This document shows positions 13,701 through 27,597 of a stretch of DNA of 64,000 nucleotides, in pieces. Under the pieces are notes generated by a model, which was not told the DNA's origin, made no database searches, and worked only from the letters and a program-made list of their open reading frames with translations. Numbering within the stretch: the stretch's first letter is position 1; every line of letters starts with the position of its first letter. This DNA is from Cenococcum geophilum 1.58. Its lineage: Eukaryota; Ascomycota; Dothideomycetes; Gloniales; Gloniaceae. Both the position numbers and the translations under genes were made by a program. Location: assembly GCA_001692895.1 (NCBI GenBank), contig KV748191.1:1488001-1552000 (forward strand), given 5' to 3'.

Positions 13701-13990
13701 TTAAGTTTATAATAGTGGTAAGATTAATATAAGAACCGGAATACTTAGAGTATAGAGTATAAAGCTATCCAATAGTAGGACAAAATGTACGCTAAATGCC
13801 CTCTAAATATATAATATTAACTATATTATAAGGCCCATTTTACTTATACTAACGGACATTAACGTTATAAACTGTTTCTTTATAAATAACTATAGCGATT
13901 AGGATATATATAATACTATATATAATAAAGACTTTAAGCGAATAAATAGGGCACAGGTTAATGCATATATAAGGAAATAGGCTTATACTA
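10750..13990 (+). mobile_element. Plavaka-family DNA transposon (CACTA superfamily), decayed transposase
   Basis: One plus-strand frame gives a nearly continuous Plavaka-type transposase reading interrupted by many TAG/TAA codons. Landmarks: SDKT at 11,788-11,799 within a block that in the family reads like a SDKTQLT...GDKKA.PVY..IGNI motif; VERFTNIMVWDS near 12,590; HFNIPKLY at 12,878-12,901, the hallmark C-terminal HFN.PK.H motif; then KAFYYRTNK (about 12,990) and a DINVINCFFINNYSD tail near 13,860, where Plavaka proteins end. Length is right for the family (about 1000 residues). The transposase is non-functional as it stands. Element ends were not found; the host repeat appears to be interrupted at 16,500 by the Gypsy fossil. 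Confidence in the family is good, in the borders low. Confidence 0.75.
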
Positions 13991-16385
13991 GGCAGTAAAT
14001 AAATATAACTTAGCTAAAATAGCGGTAAGTTATAACTAGCGGCGCCGGATTATAATAAAGGGGTAAATTACCGCGACTACAATAAACTAGAACATAATAC
14101 TACCACGCATTACCCTCTACGCGCTAGCTACCCTTTATATCCTATACACCGTACTATCTACCTTAAGAGTAGGCAAATATCGTGAGGAACTAGGCTTCTA
14201 TACGGTATAGAAAAAATATTATATAAAATAGAACCCTATGCTATAGTAAGGTAATCTAATTGCCCTATTACAAAGCCTAATAGACAGTTAGGCCGCCCTC
14301 CTAACTTATTATTATAAGTTTATTAAAACTCCTTTCTATATACTTAGCAAGAAATACCTAATTTATATTATAAAAGTTAACTAAGTTATTGTTTAAAGTA
14401 TATTAGGTATAAGACTCTAAACCGTCTAGTATTTTCTAGGGAAGTAAGGTATGTATAAAAGTTAAATAGTTCTACTAAACTAATATACTTATCCTCTACC
14501 TATCCTATAAAAAAGTAAACGAAGACACTATAAGTTAAGTAGTAGCTCCTAAGATAATCTAGATCTTAAAGGGGATAATATTAGGCTCTATACCGTAACT
14601 ATCTCTATTAAAAGGCAAGGCTGTTATTAATGTGCCATAGTATAACCTATTATTGTTAATTTTAATAACGTTATCCTAATGGATAGTCCTGTTCTTATTG
14701 GATAAAAGCCTATAAACCCTAAGTAACCCCAAGACATCTAAAACCCACACTTAAAAGAAACGTATATATTACTTAAACAAGCAACCGCTATAGGATAACT
14801 TTAGACGACGTATAAAGCAGCTACTTAGCCTAGTTAATATAAAGATATACAGTATTACTTAAATATATCTTATCGCATAAGTAATAATAGGCTCTATACC
14901 TAAAGAGCTTTATCTCTTTCCCTAGCCAGAAATAAATATAAGCGGTTTAAATACACTAATAAAGTAGACGTAGAAAAAGGTAATTGCTATTATAGACTGT
15001 TACGGAAACCTAATAAATAAAGTATTAAGTATACTACTAGGGCCAGCGGCACACAAGGTTCGCGGTCTTTAGATTTAGTAGCACTATACTAACTAATTTT
15101 CCAGCTATACAACTAGCTTAGCGTGTTTTAATATTATATAATAAATATAGTGCGCAATATCGTTACCGGGAGCTATTACTGCCTTAAACTAAATACTAAG
15201 GCTATAGTAAAAAAAGTAGCGGAACTACTTAAAGATAACCGCTTTACGCTTAGTGGCCTAGTTAGTACTTTACCTTTTACTATACCTAACTAACTAAGGC
15301 TAGGATAGAGAGACAAGATTTAGGGCGTTAATTATCGCATATTATATTAAGCGCGTATTCTTTAATTCTAGGCTAAGGTTACTTGCCCTTAATAAGAATA
15401 GTACTAACCTCTTCTTACCTATTACAGCTAATATAATATAGCTTATATATATAGCAATTTAATATACTCTTAAGGACTATAGAAGCGGAATATAAGTTAT
15501 TTATAAGTTTAAAGCTAACACCACAATTATAGGTAAATTTATAGGAAGCCTCTTACTATACTTACTAAAGCGTATTATAGATAATTAGGAGCAACTATAA
15601 AATACCTAGAAGAGCTACTAACCTAAGCGTAATAAAAGGCTACGCAGGCTACTTTTATAATAAGTTAATAAGATATAAAATATAACTAGAGATAAGATGC
15701 TATAGACTTAGCAGGCAATTAGCAATCCATTTAAGAATACTATAAAAGATTTAAAGGAATTAGATCCCAAGTATAATAATAGGTTTACTTAACGACTATA
15801 TACTATAAGTATAAACACATAATATTACATTAATCGCATTATAACGTTATATCGCGATACTCGCTATATACTATAGCACTTTACCGCCGTTTCCTATATT
15901 ACAATATTATACCATTTTAATTATTATATGCGGGCTAATAAAGATAATATAATAGGACAACGGTAGCTTAGCGTATTTATTATAAAGAATAAACCCTAAA
16001 ACCATATATAAGGTCTCCTTCTCGCAGTATATTAATAAGACAATTTTAATGCTATATAACTATAATATTAACGCTATCTAAGCGCGCCTTAAATAAATTT
16101 AAGGTAATAATAAACAGGAAATAGGAATTAATTACCGCATCTTATAGTATACTTTCGCTAGCAAGTTTAAGGTTATAGATATTATAAATAATGCTATACT
16201 AGAGGATATAAAGACCCGCCTACAGAGTAGAGATAGACTGGTAATACTAGAATTTGCTAATAAAGAGGATAAGAGTAAAGGAGGTAGTAAAATAGACGGG
16301 GGAAATAACGGCGATAAAGAGGATAAGAGTAGAAAAGGCAGTAAAATAAATAGGGAAAATAATAGCAAGAATAAAGATAATTAGG
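13991..16385 (+). pseudogene. Second decayed frame downstream of the Plavaka transposase, function unknown
   Basis: Plus-strand readings continue after the transposase. Around 14,960-15,060 a stretch such as IDCYGNLINKVLSILLGPAAHKV is open, around 15,210-15,290 another, and from about 15,720 to 16,380 a further one that ends in a hydrophilic D/E/K/S/N-rich tail (ANKEDKSKGGSKIDGG and so on). I do not recognise the protein. Same strand and same decay as the transposase make an accessory gene of the same element the simplest reading, but it could be a separate element. Confidence 0.35.
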
Positions 16386-16499
16386 GGTTTAATAGTACGG
16401 TGCTACTATCGCGGTAGGACTTATATAAATATTAAACTTAAAATAGCAGGTTAACTAAAGGGCGTTATTAGGCGTATTAAGGTTATACTATACTACTAT

Positions 16500-16766
16500 T
16501 ATAGTGGTGTACGCGGTCCCTCTTAGATAGTAAGTCATAGTGCTATCAGGTCTATCGGTCGGTCGTAGTTAGTCAGTAGAAATTAGTAGGAAAGCAGTTA
16601 GTAAGAAGAGAAGAAAAGAGTATATTTTATGTCCCTTATACCTATCCAAGTTATTAAAGACTTTAAAGGCTCTAGACTAATCTATATAACTTATAGAAGG
16701 CCTAGGCTCTCCCGAAGCTATGCCTAATCTAAATATTAAATCTAGGGGCCAAATTACACCACTATA
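16500..16766 (-). repeat. LTR of the 10.6 kb Gypsy fossil (left copy, 3' LTR)
   Basis: 267 bases, co-linear without gaps with the copy at 26,851-27,117. It begins with a TATAGTGGTG-like end and closes with the near-inverted ACACCACTATA. It contains a GTCGGTCGGTCG run near 16,555. Confidence 0.88.
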
Positions 16767-19700
16767 TACCTCCCCTACTTAAGTCATTGTCCCCTAACAA
16801 CTTCTAAAACTCTAAAACTCCTTATCTTTAAAATGAAGGCGTGGTAGGTAATTGCATGCGTTCCTTGCCCTTACTATAAACCCAAGATAATAAACAAGGA
16901 GACTCCGTTCTGGTTAAATAAGACTATTCTTATCTATTTAGCTAAGCAGCACAAGAGACTTCAGACTAGCGGCTTTTAGATAATATAGCTCTTTCGCGCC
17001 CTTCTATTTGCTTAGTTCTGTCCTATAATTCTTTAGGTAACTTTATATAACTTTGTCCTTCTATAATAATCGGAGGCACTTTACTTAGGTCTACTGAAAT
17101 AGTTAAAGGATTGATTCTATTATTAATACAGTAGAAGTATAAGCGGCTATTAAAGCGCTCTATTTTAGTTATACGCATAAGCTAAAACGCATCCTTGTAG
17201 TTTTTAACAGCCCTAAGACGGTAGGAATATATCTATTTCCTAACTTCGTTCCTATTACTATTAAGAAAAAGGTTATAATCTTAAATTACCGCCAGAGAAT
17301 CCCATTATTGTCTACCTAGAAGAGCGTTAGATAAGGCGCTGGCAGCTATAAGTTTAACTACAGTAGGGAAGCGGTATAGGATTGCGCCGTAAAGATTAGT
17401 ATGTCTAGATGGCGTACGGGGCGGCGCTTTTAAGTCTTGGTATGCATCTGCTAGCTCTACCTAGGTTCCCCCTTCCGTAACCTTAAGGTTGTTATAATTA
17501 TCCTAAATGCCAACGAATTATAGCAGTATTGTTCGCCGGGTCCCAGTTAAAGGTCCTTTTACTCCATAAGAAAGGTAAGGCATAATTATACGTATATCTC
17601 CTTTCTTATAAGGCTAAGCTACCCAGTCGGTTATATATTTCTCTATATCCTTAATAGTCTAGTTATAGTCCGAGATTTTATACACGAATCCGTCGCCCTT
17701 AGTTGATCCTCGCGCTTTAAGATCTGCCTACTATAATTTTAAGTGATAATGTATACCGGGTAGGATAATCGTGCAGTTATCCTTAGTCTTATTATCTAGA
17801 GAAACGCTTCTTTAGATTATATTAGCACTATATCTACTTTTAAGGAGCGAGGGAATATTAACGTTAATATGGCGGAACGCTGTAGAGTCTCCTTTAACTG
17901 CGAATTTTGTATAATAAGGGTAGGAAATAAGTCGCCACTAACTATTAGGCCTAAGAGCGTAATAGAGACGATAATACTAAGGATCTTGTCTTATTAGCTG
18001 CTAGTAAAGACCGTAGACCATCGTTCTTAACTAGCTATAATTTAGCCGCCTATTAATTAGACGCTAATAATAGCGGTATATACGCATTTCCTTATTAATT
18101 ATTATTAAGATGCTAAAATCCCACCACTATCTAAATACGTTTAAAATTACGGATCTTTCTTACTATTATACTTCTTGGTCTTTTAGTAATATTATCTAAT
18201 TAAGTAAAGCCTTTCTATTACAGGAAAACCTTAGCGCTAAGTTGTAAATAAACTTATATAGTCCTAAGGAATTGGACGGAACTGGAGGTCTATAAGCCTT
18301 TTTAAACTAGGAGTATATAGTAGGATCGGTCTTTATAGTACTAAGGTAGTTATAGGCGTAATATATTAAACGGAGTCTGTAATATAGTACGGTATAGTTT
18401 AGACCTTTTATTACTAAACCTATACGTCCTCTTATTGCTTAAGTATGCATCTAGTAAACCTTATATATCTCTAAATTAAAACTAGCCGCCCTATACTAGC
18501 TACGCAAGAGCTTTATAACCTCTATTAGTTCGATTTTAGTAGTTTAATTTAGGGATACCTTAAGATACGCTAGCACGTTATCCTTGTAGTCGTATCCTTA
18601 TTTTATATAAAGTACCGCCACAGTATCTACAGCCTCCTTAATATACTCCATATCATCTCCTGGCTTAATAATGTTCTTATTAAATATTAATTCTACTCTT
18701 AGCCCTCCTACTTCTAGGTAAGTAATTATTAGCCCCCTTTTTAGATTCCTTTTTAATAAAGATACTAGCAGCTATAGGGGTGAGCTAACAGGCGTTCTAG
18801 CTATAAGAATGCTCTCGTTTATAGATAATAAAGGTGAGTTAACTAATATAGGCGATCCTTATTAGGACGGACTTAGTATAATACTAACGCCTCCTTCTTA
18901 AATAGGTGTTAATAGCTAAAAGGCTAAGGGATTTATTATATTAGAAGCATGCTATAAATATATTTACAGTATAAGAGCTAAGCTCTCTCCTGCTTATCTA
19001 ATTCTAATATTGGTGACCTCTAGTCCTATAGTAGTTAGTCTTTTACTTTTTAGCAGTAGGTCCTTATTTGGAATAAAAAAGCCAGTTAAGTATCTTCCTA
19101 AACCATACTTATTTACCACCTAGTCTAATATTGCCCTTTTTAACATCTTAGATGCGAGCGCAAAATCGGTTGGCTGTAGTTAAGTAATGTTCTAGATACC
19201 ACGTCCTAGATATTTGAGCCTATTAATTAGAGCTTTATTAACTCTTACTATAACTTTAGAAAGTGGGTGTATTATAAGCTTTTAGACGGCGGAGAGGAAG
19301 TTATAGGAGACTGTGTATTTTAGCGGTCCGTTAAGAATATCTTATCCCTAGGCCTTTTAAATAGTTTCTCTAGCTTCGTTATATTGGTTTCTTTAATATT
19401 TAGCCATTTTACTAATATTAGAGATATCCTTAAAGATTAATATAAATGCGTCCTTTCCTAGAGATGCTTGCAGTCCGTTATCTTAGTTAATGAAATTAAC
19501 TACTACACTAGCTGCATCTATGTAGTTTTCTTATAAGAGCAAAATCTTGTTATAGATTTGGATGAGCACTACTTAACGCCAATTAACCGCGAAGCCTCTA
19601 ACTTCCGTTAGGACGTTATTAATCTATTACTTAGCTCCTTTATAGAGGACTAGTGGTCTACTAGATAAAGATATAATAAGTATACTATTATTTTTAATTC

Positions 19701-22700
19701 TGCTTAGTTTCTGCTTTAGCTAATTATAACTATCTCTAAGGTTTATTAAGGGCAAAAAGGTAAAGTTCTAAATAGGGTTTTCTAATCTAAATGGTTTACT
19801 AAATCTAGGTGGCGGTATAGAGTTCTGCCGGCTCTAATCGTTAAATAGACTAATTATAATTTTCTATACCTAGTATGGAAAATCGCTATTAGCTTAGTGA
19901 AGGCGGTAAGCGGAACTAATATCTTTATAGTAAATAATACTATATAGTTATTTGTAAATATTCTTCTACCCTTTCCTTACTGTTAATACGCATTAAATTT
20001 CTAACTAAAAAAGTAAATAAGAACGCGTAATAGAAAGAGCTTTAGGAAATACAGCAAATAAAAGGATTACACGGCTGTTATCTATATCCCCTCCCCCGCC
20101 GCAGAACTTAACTATCCCCTAGTTAAATTTTTTATACTTAGTTCTATTAAATAATCTTTCTAGAACGCGCACTTCTTAAACTACGCGGCGTTACGATACT
20201 AGTAGATTTTGTATATTTTTCTCAGGCTCTGGCTCTGCTATTATTTCTTATAGTATAGTTCCGCTTAACTAGTCGAGCCGGTCTTCCTAGTAAACTTTAG
20301 ATATCTATTATTAATAGAACCTCTTTAATCTATTTCCTGGAGTTTAATTACAAAACAGTGTACTATTAAGATCTTTAATTAAGTACCATCCTTTATAAGG
20401 GTGACTCTCACGTATATAGAACGGGCCCAGCTACTTTAGATCCAACTTATAACTACTAGAATAGTCTTGCTTAAGTTACGCGTTATAAAGCATAACTATA
20501 TCCCTAACCTTAAATACGTCCTAGCGAATACAGCGGATATTATTAAAATATTCTTTATTTGCCTCCCTTAGTCGTCTTATACGCGCGATAGCCTCTTGCA
20601 TATCTGCGTCTCTTTAGTTAAACTACTTTATACAAAGTGCTAGCAGCTCTATAGTAGTCCGGACTATTTACTAGGGTAGCATTTACTAAGTAGGTATACA
20701 GAGTTTAATAAAAAGAATATGCTTATATCCGTATATAACTCTTACTAGCGTTATTCCCATAGGTCGCTTAATAGTTATTCTATCTACCTATAAAATAGTA
20801 TAGAGATTGTCTAGCTATAAGCCATCTATCTTTACTAAAGCGTCTACTATAGGCTTATATCCTCGCTTTATTAAGCCTTATCCTTATAGGTAATATACGG
20901 AAGCTATAACCCTTTTAATATTATAGAGCTCCGCAAGCGCAGTGGTTATATTAGCATTTTCTCTACTACTATCTATAGAAAGCTGTCCGAATACTCCCTA
21001 TCTATAGATAACGTCTTTATAGAGAAACTTCGCCATGCTTTTTATATCCTTTTTCTGAAGGGCTTAAGCTTCCACCTATCTAGATATATATTCTTAAGCA
21101 GTAGCCAGGTATTAAAAACTAAGACGAGTTATTAGCATAAACGTAATATTTATAGTTACTTAGTGCTATAAAATAGACTCCTATATAGGGTGTATTGCTT
21201 CTTCTTTTTATTTTAGCTGTTATTCCTAGCATTACGGGCACGACTTAATATGCTATAATATTTAATCCCATAGTCCTGGCCACCAATATTAATTTAAGAC
21301 TCTTTAATATGTTCCTTTTTGTCTATAATATCTACTCCGATTATAAAGGTTCTTAATAATCTCTTACTAAGTATTTTTGTTATTAATTACCCTTTGTATT
21401 AGTATATTTTTTAACTATTAGCGGAAGAGCTGTTAATTGCGTACTAGGAATTTTAGTGTATATCGTTTAAACTTTTTAAATTCTTTAGTATTTATTTCTT
21501 CTGGACGTTATAAGGTTACTAGCTATTTTGTAATCTTTTAAGACTCCCCTAAATATAAGTCTTTTAGTAGTAGATCTACCTCTATTTTAACTAGGCTAGC
21601 TATATATTCTAAAGCACTTAGTTTATAGTTAATAAACTCTTTAATATCCTTAGTCGGCTTATTAGGTCATTTGCTATCTAATAGTTGTTATAATAGTCCA
21701 TTAGCTAGGCTATTCTTCTTCCCTAGAATATACCTAATATTAAAGTCCTATAACTAAATCTATGCTAGCCATCGTGTTATTAAGGCTCCTAGTAAATTGG
21801 TAGCAGTATAATTTAGTTATACAACTAAGGTATTTATATCCGTCTTAACCGTAAAGCGGACGCCGTATAGGTATACTTAATACTTCTTTAATACATATAG
21901 CAATACTTAATATTTAAGCTTTCCTAAATCGTATTTCTGCTTTACTTAAGACCAGATGCCGCTTTTATATTAATATAGGTGGCGATAACCTTACACGTCT
22001 AGTTATATAAGACCGCATCTCTACCTATTTTTGTATCCGTTAACGGCGAGAATAATTAGCCTAGCCCCCTTACTATAATCTAGTTAAACCTACGCGGGTA
22101 CTATAGTAATTGTATACTTTAGAGTCTTTATAGCGGCTATCTGCTCTATACCCTATATAAACAAAACGTTTACTCGTAACAGTTAGAAGATTGGCTCTGC
22201 CTTTATTACGAAGTCTTCTACCTATATTCGGTAATATATAATAACTCCTATAAATACTCGGGCAGACGTAACGTCTTCGCAGTCTCTTTAGTAAATAATC
22301 TTTGCGACTTTTGACTCTTTTAGATATCGCCCCTTTCCATTATAGCGGTAATTAACTACTATAATCTTGTCCTTATAGAAATAAGACTTTACGCCTAAGA
22401 TTGTACACCTAGCTCGTTCTAAATCTGCAAGTACTTTATCTAGCTATATAATATATTCCAGAATATATCTACGCACGCTTAGAAGGCTCTCTTCTCCATT
22501 ATATACTGTCTGTGGTCCTTTTACTATAATATTATCTAGAAACGGCAAGGTATAGTATAGGATATATTGCTTTAGAATCTTAGTAATTGTCCTTATAAAC
22601 TAGGCTACTAAATTTTTTTTTATAGGTACCGTCGTTTGTTATAAAAGTCCCAGAGGTGTTATAAAGGCTATTAGGTTCCTGCTTTCTATATCTAGCTCTA

Positions 22701-25700
22701 ATTAGTTATATTTAGAGAAGAAGTTAACTAGAGATATAACCTTATACCCCACAAACTCCTTAGAAAACTCATTAGTATATAGCGGCAGATTTGCGTCCCT
22801 AATAGTTACTTAGTTAATATTTATCGCCGCGTTAATTAGCCGGTACTTTTTATGTTCCTTTTTGCTTATAAGAAACCATAGATTCCTATATGGGCTTTTA
22901 TAATATTCTAGAGTCCCTTAAGCTAGTCGTTCTTATAATATATTTATTACTTCCCCTTATAGGGCCCTTAGTATAGGGAAGTTCGGCACTTACTATACTT
23001 TATACGGTATAGTCTTAATCTTTAATAGTGGAGTTACGTCTCTACTAACACGACCTATTTTAGAGAACTCCTATACTAGAGCTTTTTCTTAGTTAAATAA
23101 TATGGCCTTAAAGATTTCTCGTTCTCTTAGCTAGAGGTCCCCTATAATTACGCGCTCTAATTGTTCTGGCTTTAGCCGTACACTATAGGCTAGCTTGGTA
23201 TACTATAGCTTAAGGAAATAATTATATAGACTAAGGGGTAACCCTTAAATGGACGCCTTTTGCCAACGTAAGGCTACTTCTCGCCACTCTATTATTCCTC
23301 CTATAACCGTTCTATCTGGTGCTAACGAATTAACCAGGCGGACTTTCTCTGCCTTTTATTTATACACAGTTGCTACACTTATAGCGTTCTATTAGGCCTT
23401 ACTCCTATAGCCTTCTATTTATATTATAAATAAATCCGTTGTCTTTAATATTTAATATATAAGGGATCTAGCCTTCGCTTTAAATACTAGCTTCTACCTT
23501 CCTCCCAAGTGCTTCTTTAGGACTTCCTTTGATATTTTACTGTCAAGCTCTCTCTATCTAGCGTTATACTCTTCTTTTTATTAATTGCCCTATTTAGCGG
23601 ATATCTAAAATAGTAGACGCCCTTATTAAAGTCACACCTTATTTCCCTCTTCTTTGTCCTTAGCGTCCTCCTTATTCTAATATACTAGGTTATAAGTAAC
23701 CCCGGATATAATCCTAGCGGTTATACTAGTTATACGTTTCCTAAACTATTGCTTATACTAATTCCTTTATCTAGTCTAAGGAATATTGCGTTTTTATAGG
23801 ATATTAAGAACCTTATTTTAACTCCGCTATCTTTTAATTAAATAATGTAAAATACCTGGCCTATTATAGTTTGCTACGTTACTAGTCTAGCCCTTACCGA
23901 CTACGGCTTACTAAGTATTACCTTATATAATATTTCTCCTATAGTAATAAAAGTTGTAGATATTAAGACGTCCCCTATAACTATAGGGGCTGTATATACT
24001 AATCTAATAAACTTAAACTAAGTCCTATTTATAGACATTAGATATATACCCTATAACTATAGGGGTAGACTTAATATCAGTAAGCCGTATTATAGAGCCA
24101 CACTTTCCTTAATAAGGTTAAGCTCCGCTCTAGAGTTAATCAAATACTTAACCCTTTTGTCTCCTATCTATGCTTCTACCTTTAGATATTGTTATTAAAA
24201 CTAGGTAAATCCTACTTCCCGTTTAATCTGGTCTACCTCCGCAGTTATTAGGCTAGCTTAATTAGCATAAAACATTAGGTACGCCGACAATATAAATGCC
24301 TTAATACCCTCTTACTTTTATTAGTAAGACTCTATAAGAGGTAGCGAAAGAGGCTTAAAGAATAACCTTGCGACTTTAGGTATGTACACAAGGCAGTTAC
24401 TAATAATAACTTTAATAATTTTTAACAAGATCTTGTCCGCTATTACGGTTGGGCTTAGGACGTTCCCTTTTAGTATATCTATTATCCTAACCGGCTTTAG
24501 TTGTAGTGCTTTAGCGGTCGCGGTTACTTCCGTTCCTTATTCTACTTCTCTTCTTAGCTATTTAGTATAGTCCATTTCGTTAGTCTCCTTATTACTTACT
24601 AGTAATTAGGGGGCCTGCCGCTATAATTATAGTGCGATTTAGATATATCCTCCTAGTTATATATTTTAAACTGTTACCAGTTACAAACCAGTTAGTTTTA
24701 GAGGTGGTTTTATTACCCTTACGTCTCCTCTCGGCTTCCTAAGATTGTATAACCGTGTTATAGGCTATAACTAGGTTACTACTCCTACTGGATTAATATA
24801 TACCGACTCTACTTAATATATATCTTCCTAGGACTCGCCAAGCTCTTCTTCGCTTTTAGCGCTATTGCTTTCTATAAGCTCTACTAAGGACGCGTTTAGT
24901 TAGATGCCTGTTGCCGTCGCATTAGGATTAATATTTATATTCTACCTTAGCTAGTCTTTAATAAACTAAATTTAATGGTTGCTCGGTAAATATGGGAGTA
25001 AATTTCCTGGGCGCTAATGTATTTTAGTGCAGATTTGGTTGTTTTTGTTTATATATAGGAACCCCCGGCTAACTAGTTCTTAAAGCTTTAGGCATTAGTT
25101 AATAAAATGATAAGGGCCTCTATATCTATAATATGTCTTAGCTTATACCTAGTATGCACTAAAGTTTCCTAGTTCTCTATACCTTCCTAGGCCTAGCTTA
25201 TATTGCTTTTATAGCGCCCCCTTATAAGATAGTAGCAGTCTGTTATTATTTGTTACCAGTTACGGACCTGCTTATTCTTAACACATTAACGCCTTATTTA
25301 GGAGCTGTATATACCGTATCGGGTCTTAGCAAATCCTATTAAGGAATATTATTAAAGATATAACGCTTGCCAATTCAACCGTCCTAAGATTAAGCTTTTG
25401 GAGTTAACTAGTAAGGTTCTCTAGCTTAGGATCCGTCTCTTGGGTTATTTAATAGGTACTTACCGACTTATTTAGCTAAGAGACTACGGGCGGCCAAAGA
25501 GTAGCATCTTTCTAGTTTAATATAGCCGGCTGCTGCTTATAGAATTGTCTAACTAGCTAACGGAGACCTTACTCCTTAGGGTTTATTATTAATAAGCAGT
25601 CTACGCCCTTATACGAATTAAGCCTGTCTTTTACAGCCCTCCTTAGCAGGTGGAAGTTAAAAGACTTTTATCTATCTAGGTTAGCTCCTATCTTAGTTAT

Positions 25701-26850
25701 AGTATATTTTTAATATTTAAATAGGAGTCCTTTTGTAAACCAGTATTCTTATTTACGGTTTTCTAAATTGCTAGCTTTAGTAATCTTCTAGGAAATCAGT
25801 GTAAATTATCTATAGTACTCGCGTATACTACTAGGTAGGTTATTTCTATACTATAGTATATACGCTTCTAAGAATTCTACCGTCTTAACTTATTAAAAGT
25901 AGTTACTTCCTTAGTAGTCTGTCTAAAGCTTTTCTATAAGTTCCGTCTATTTGCTAATAATAAACTTAGGTAAACTTTAGATCTAGGTCCCTATCTAATA
26001 GTCGCAATATTTTAGAAGTCCTTAATGCTTCTTATTGTTTATAATACGGTGCTAAATATATAGTCGCTTATACTATTTAATAAATTGCGATATATTTTGT
26101 CCCGTAAAGTAAGGAGTCCCTAAAGCTAGTATAGGCTGGGCTATAATATATACCTTATCTTATTCTATTAGTAGTTTATTACAAGGTAATAGACTAGCAG
26201 TTTCTCCTAGGATAAGTAAGTTAACCTCCTGGTTCTTATCCTCTCTTTACTAAAGGTTATCAGTTCTAGACGTTATAGGAGTTAGGTCTAGTACCGCATC
26301 CTCTAGGTTAGGAAAACTTTGTAGGTTAATAGGCTGCCTGCTTCCTTCTCCGCCGTTATTATAAAATAGGCCTAGCATCCCTAGTATTCCCTTTATCGGT
26401 CCTATTACTATTGCTCTTATAAATTTAAGGGAGGCTTATATAAATGCTAGAAGAATTGTATAGACTGTTGTAAATATAGTAAATAAAAAATTTAAGACTT
26501 TTTTCTGCTGGTCCTAATGTATTATAACCCTCTCTTTTATCCTCCGTCCTGCTATACCCCGTGCTCGCATTCCTACTCCTAGTTATCTATTCCGTCTACT
26601 ATAGGTCTTAAATAATAATCTCTAAAAGTGTTGTTAACTTATCTTAATAATAGTAGTGTCTGCACGTACGTCGCTAGTAGTTCCGTGCTTAATTTCCGCA
26701 CCTATTAGTAACTTAACGGCTTCCGGTAATAGTGATTTAATAGTTTTTAGTTCTTTTATGGCTGCAGTATGTTCCTATGCGTCTCCTATATATATAGCGC
26801 TAGACTTCTAATCTAAAGAGCTTGCCGTCGTCCCTACGTAGAATGCTATA

Positions 26851-27117
26851 TGTAGTGGTATACGCGGTCCCTCTCAGATAGTAAGTTATAGTGCTATTAG
26901 GTCTGTCGGTCGGTCGTAGTTAGTTAGTGGAAATTAGTAGGAAAGCAGTTAGTAAGAAGAGAAGAAAAGAGTATATTTTGTGTCCCTTGTGCCTATCTAA
27001 GTTATTAAAGACTCTAAAGGCTCTAGACTGATCTATATAACTTGTAGAAGGCCTAGGCTCTCCTAAAGCTATACCTAATCTAGATATTAAATCTAGGGGC
27101 CAAATCACACCACCACA
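26851..27117 (-). repeat. LTR of the 10.6 kb Gypsy fossil (right copy, 5' LTR)
   Basis: 267 bases, ungapped match to the left copy. Ends TGTAGTGG and CCACCACA give the canonical TG...CA. The following CTATT repeats the bases before the left LTR. Confidence 0.88.
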
Positions 27118-27160
27118 CTATTAGGTTAAAATGTGTTCTTTATATAATATATACTAGGCG

Positions 27161-27322
27161 CGTAGAATAAGTAGAAAATACTAACTATGTAGAATAAGTA
27201 AAGGGTATTAACTACGTAGAATAAGTAAAGGGTACTAACTGTGTAGACTAAGTAAAGTATACTAATTACGCGGAATAGGTAAATACTACTAACCGCGCAG
27301 ACTAAGTAAATACTATTAAGTG
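27161..27322. repeat. Tandem array, 27-base unit, six copies
   Basis: Six consecutive 27-base units of the type CGTAGAATAAGTAAAGGGTACTAACTA with a partial seventh. Register is kept exactly; unit differences are mostly transitions. No reading frame is maintained. It follows directly after the target site of the Gypsy insertion, so it belongs to the DNA that the Gypsy entered, possibly the Plavaka element. Confidence 0.8.
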
Positions 27323-27479
27323 CGCGGAAAGAGCAACGCTTATCTATTACTTAAAGTAAGTAAGATATATAAAATGCGTAAGGGGGGCATTATATATTAA
27401 TTATATATTAAGTATAGAGAGAGCTTAATAGAATAAAGGCACTACTTACCTAGGTAGCTGTAAATGCGCAATTAGCTAC

Positions 27480-27597
27480 ACCGCGTTATTAGATATAGCA
27501 GTATGCTTATACCGCGTTATTAGATACGGCAGTATACTACACTATATTATTAGATGCGGCAGAATACTATACCGCGTTATTAGATACGGTAGTACGG
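27480..27597. repeat. Tandem array, 30-31-base unit, four copies
   Basis: Four units of the type ACCGCGTTATTAGATACGGCAGTATACTAC, the first one base longer. Most differences are C/T or G/A. It is unrelated in sequence to the 27-base array 160 bases to its left. Arrays like these are common as subterminal repeats of CACTA-type elements. Confidence 0.75.

Larger units (their letters stand above)
16500..27117 (-). mobile_element. Full-length Ty3/Gypsy LTR retrotransposon fossil, 10.6 kb
   Basis: Two 267-base direct repeats (16,500-16,766 and 26,851-27,117) bound the unit, each starting TG- or TA-like and ending in CA or TA, with a probable CTAT target duplication on both sides. A purine tract on the minus strand next to the left LTR serves as the polypurine tract, so the element runs right to left. 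Minus-strand translation shows Ty3/Gypsy reverse transcriptase near 22,300-22,950 and RNase H and integrase further left. The internal part is long for the family, leaving room for an extra frame on the 3' side. The body is broken in very many places. The two LTRs differ at 22 positions, all transitions, so insertion was probably recent compared with neutral drift and the changes are RIP. Confidence 0.85.

Noticed and set aside
16132-16368. Minus-strand hydrophobic small protein
   Set aside because: Antisense of the charged D/E/K/S tail of the plus-strand trace; the leucine-rich look comes from that.
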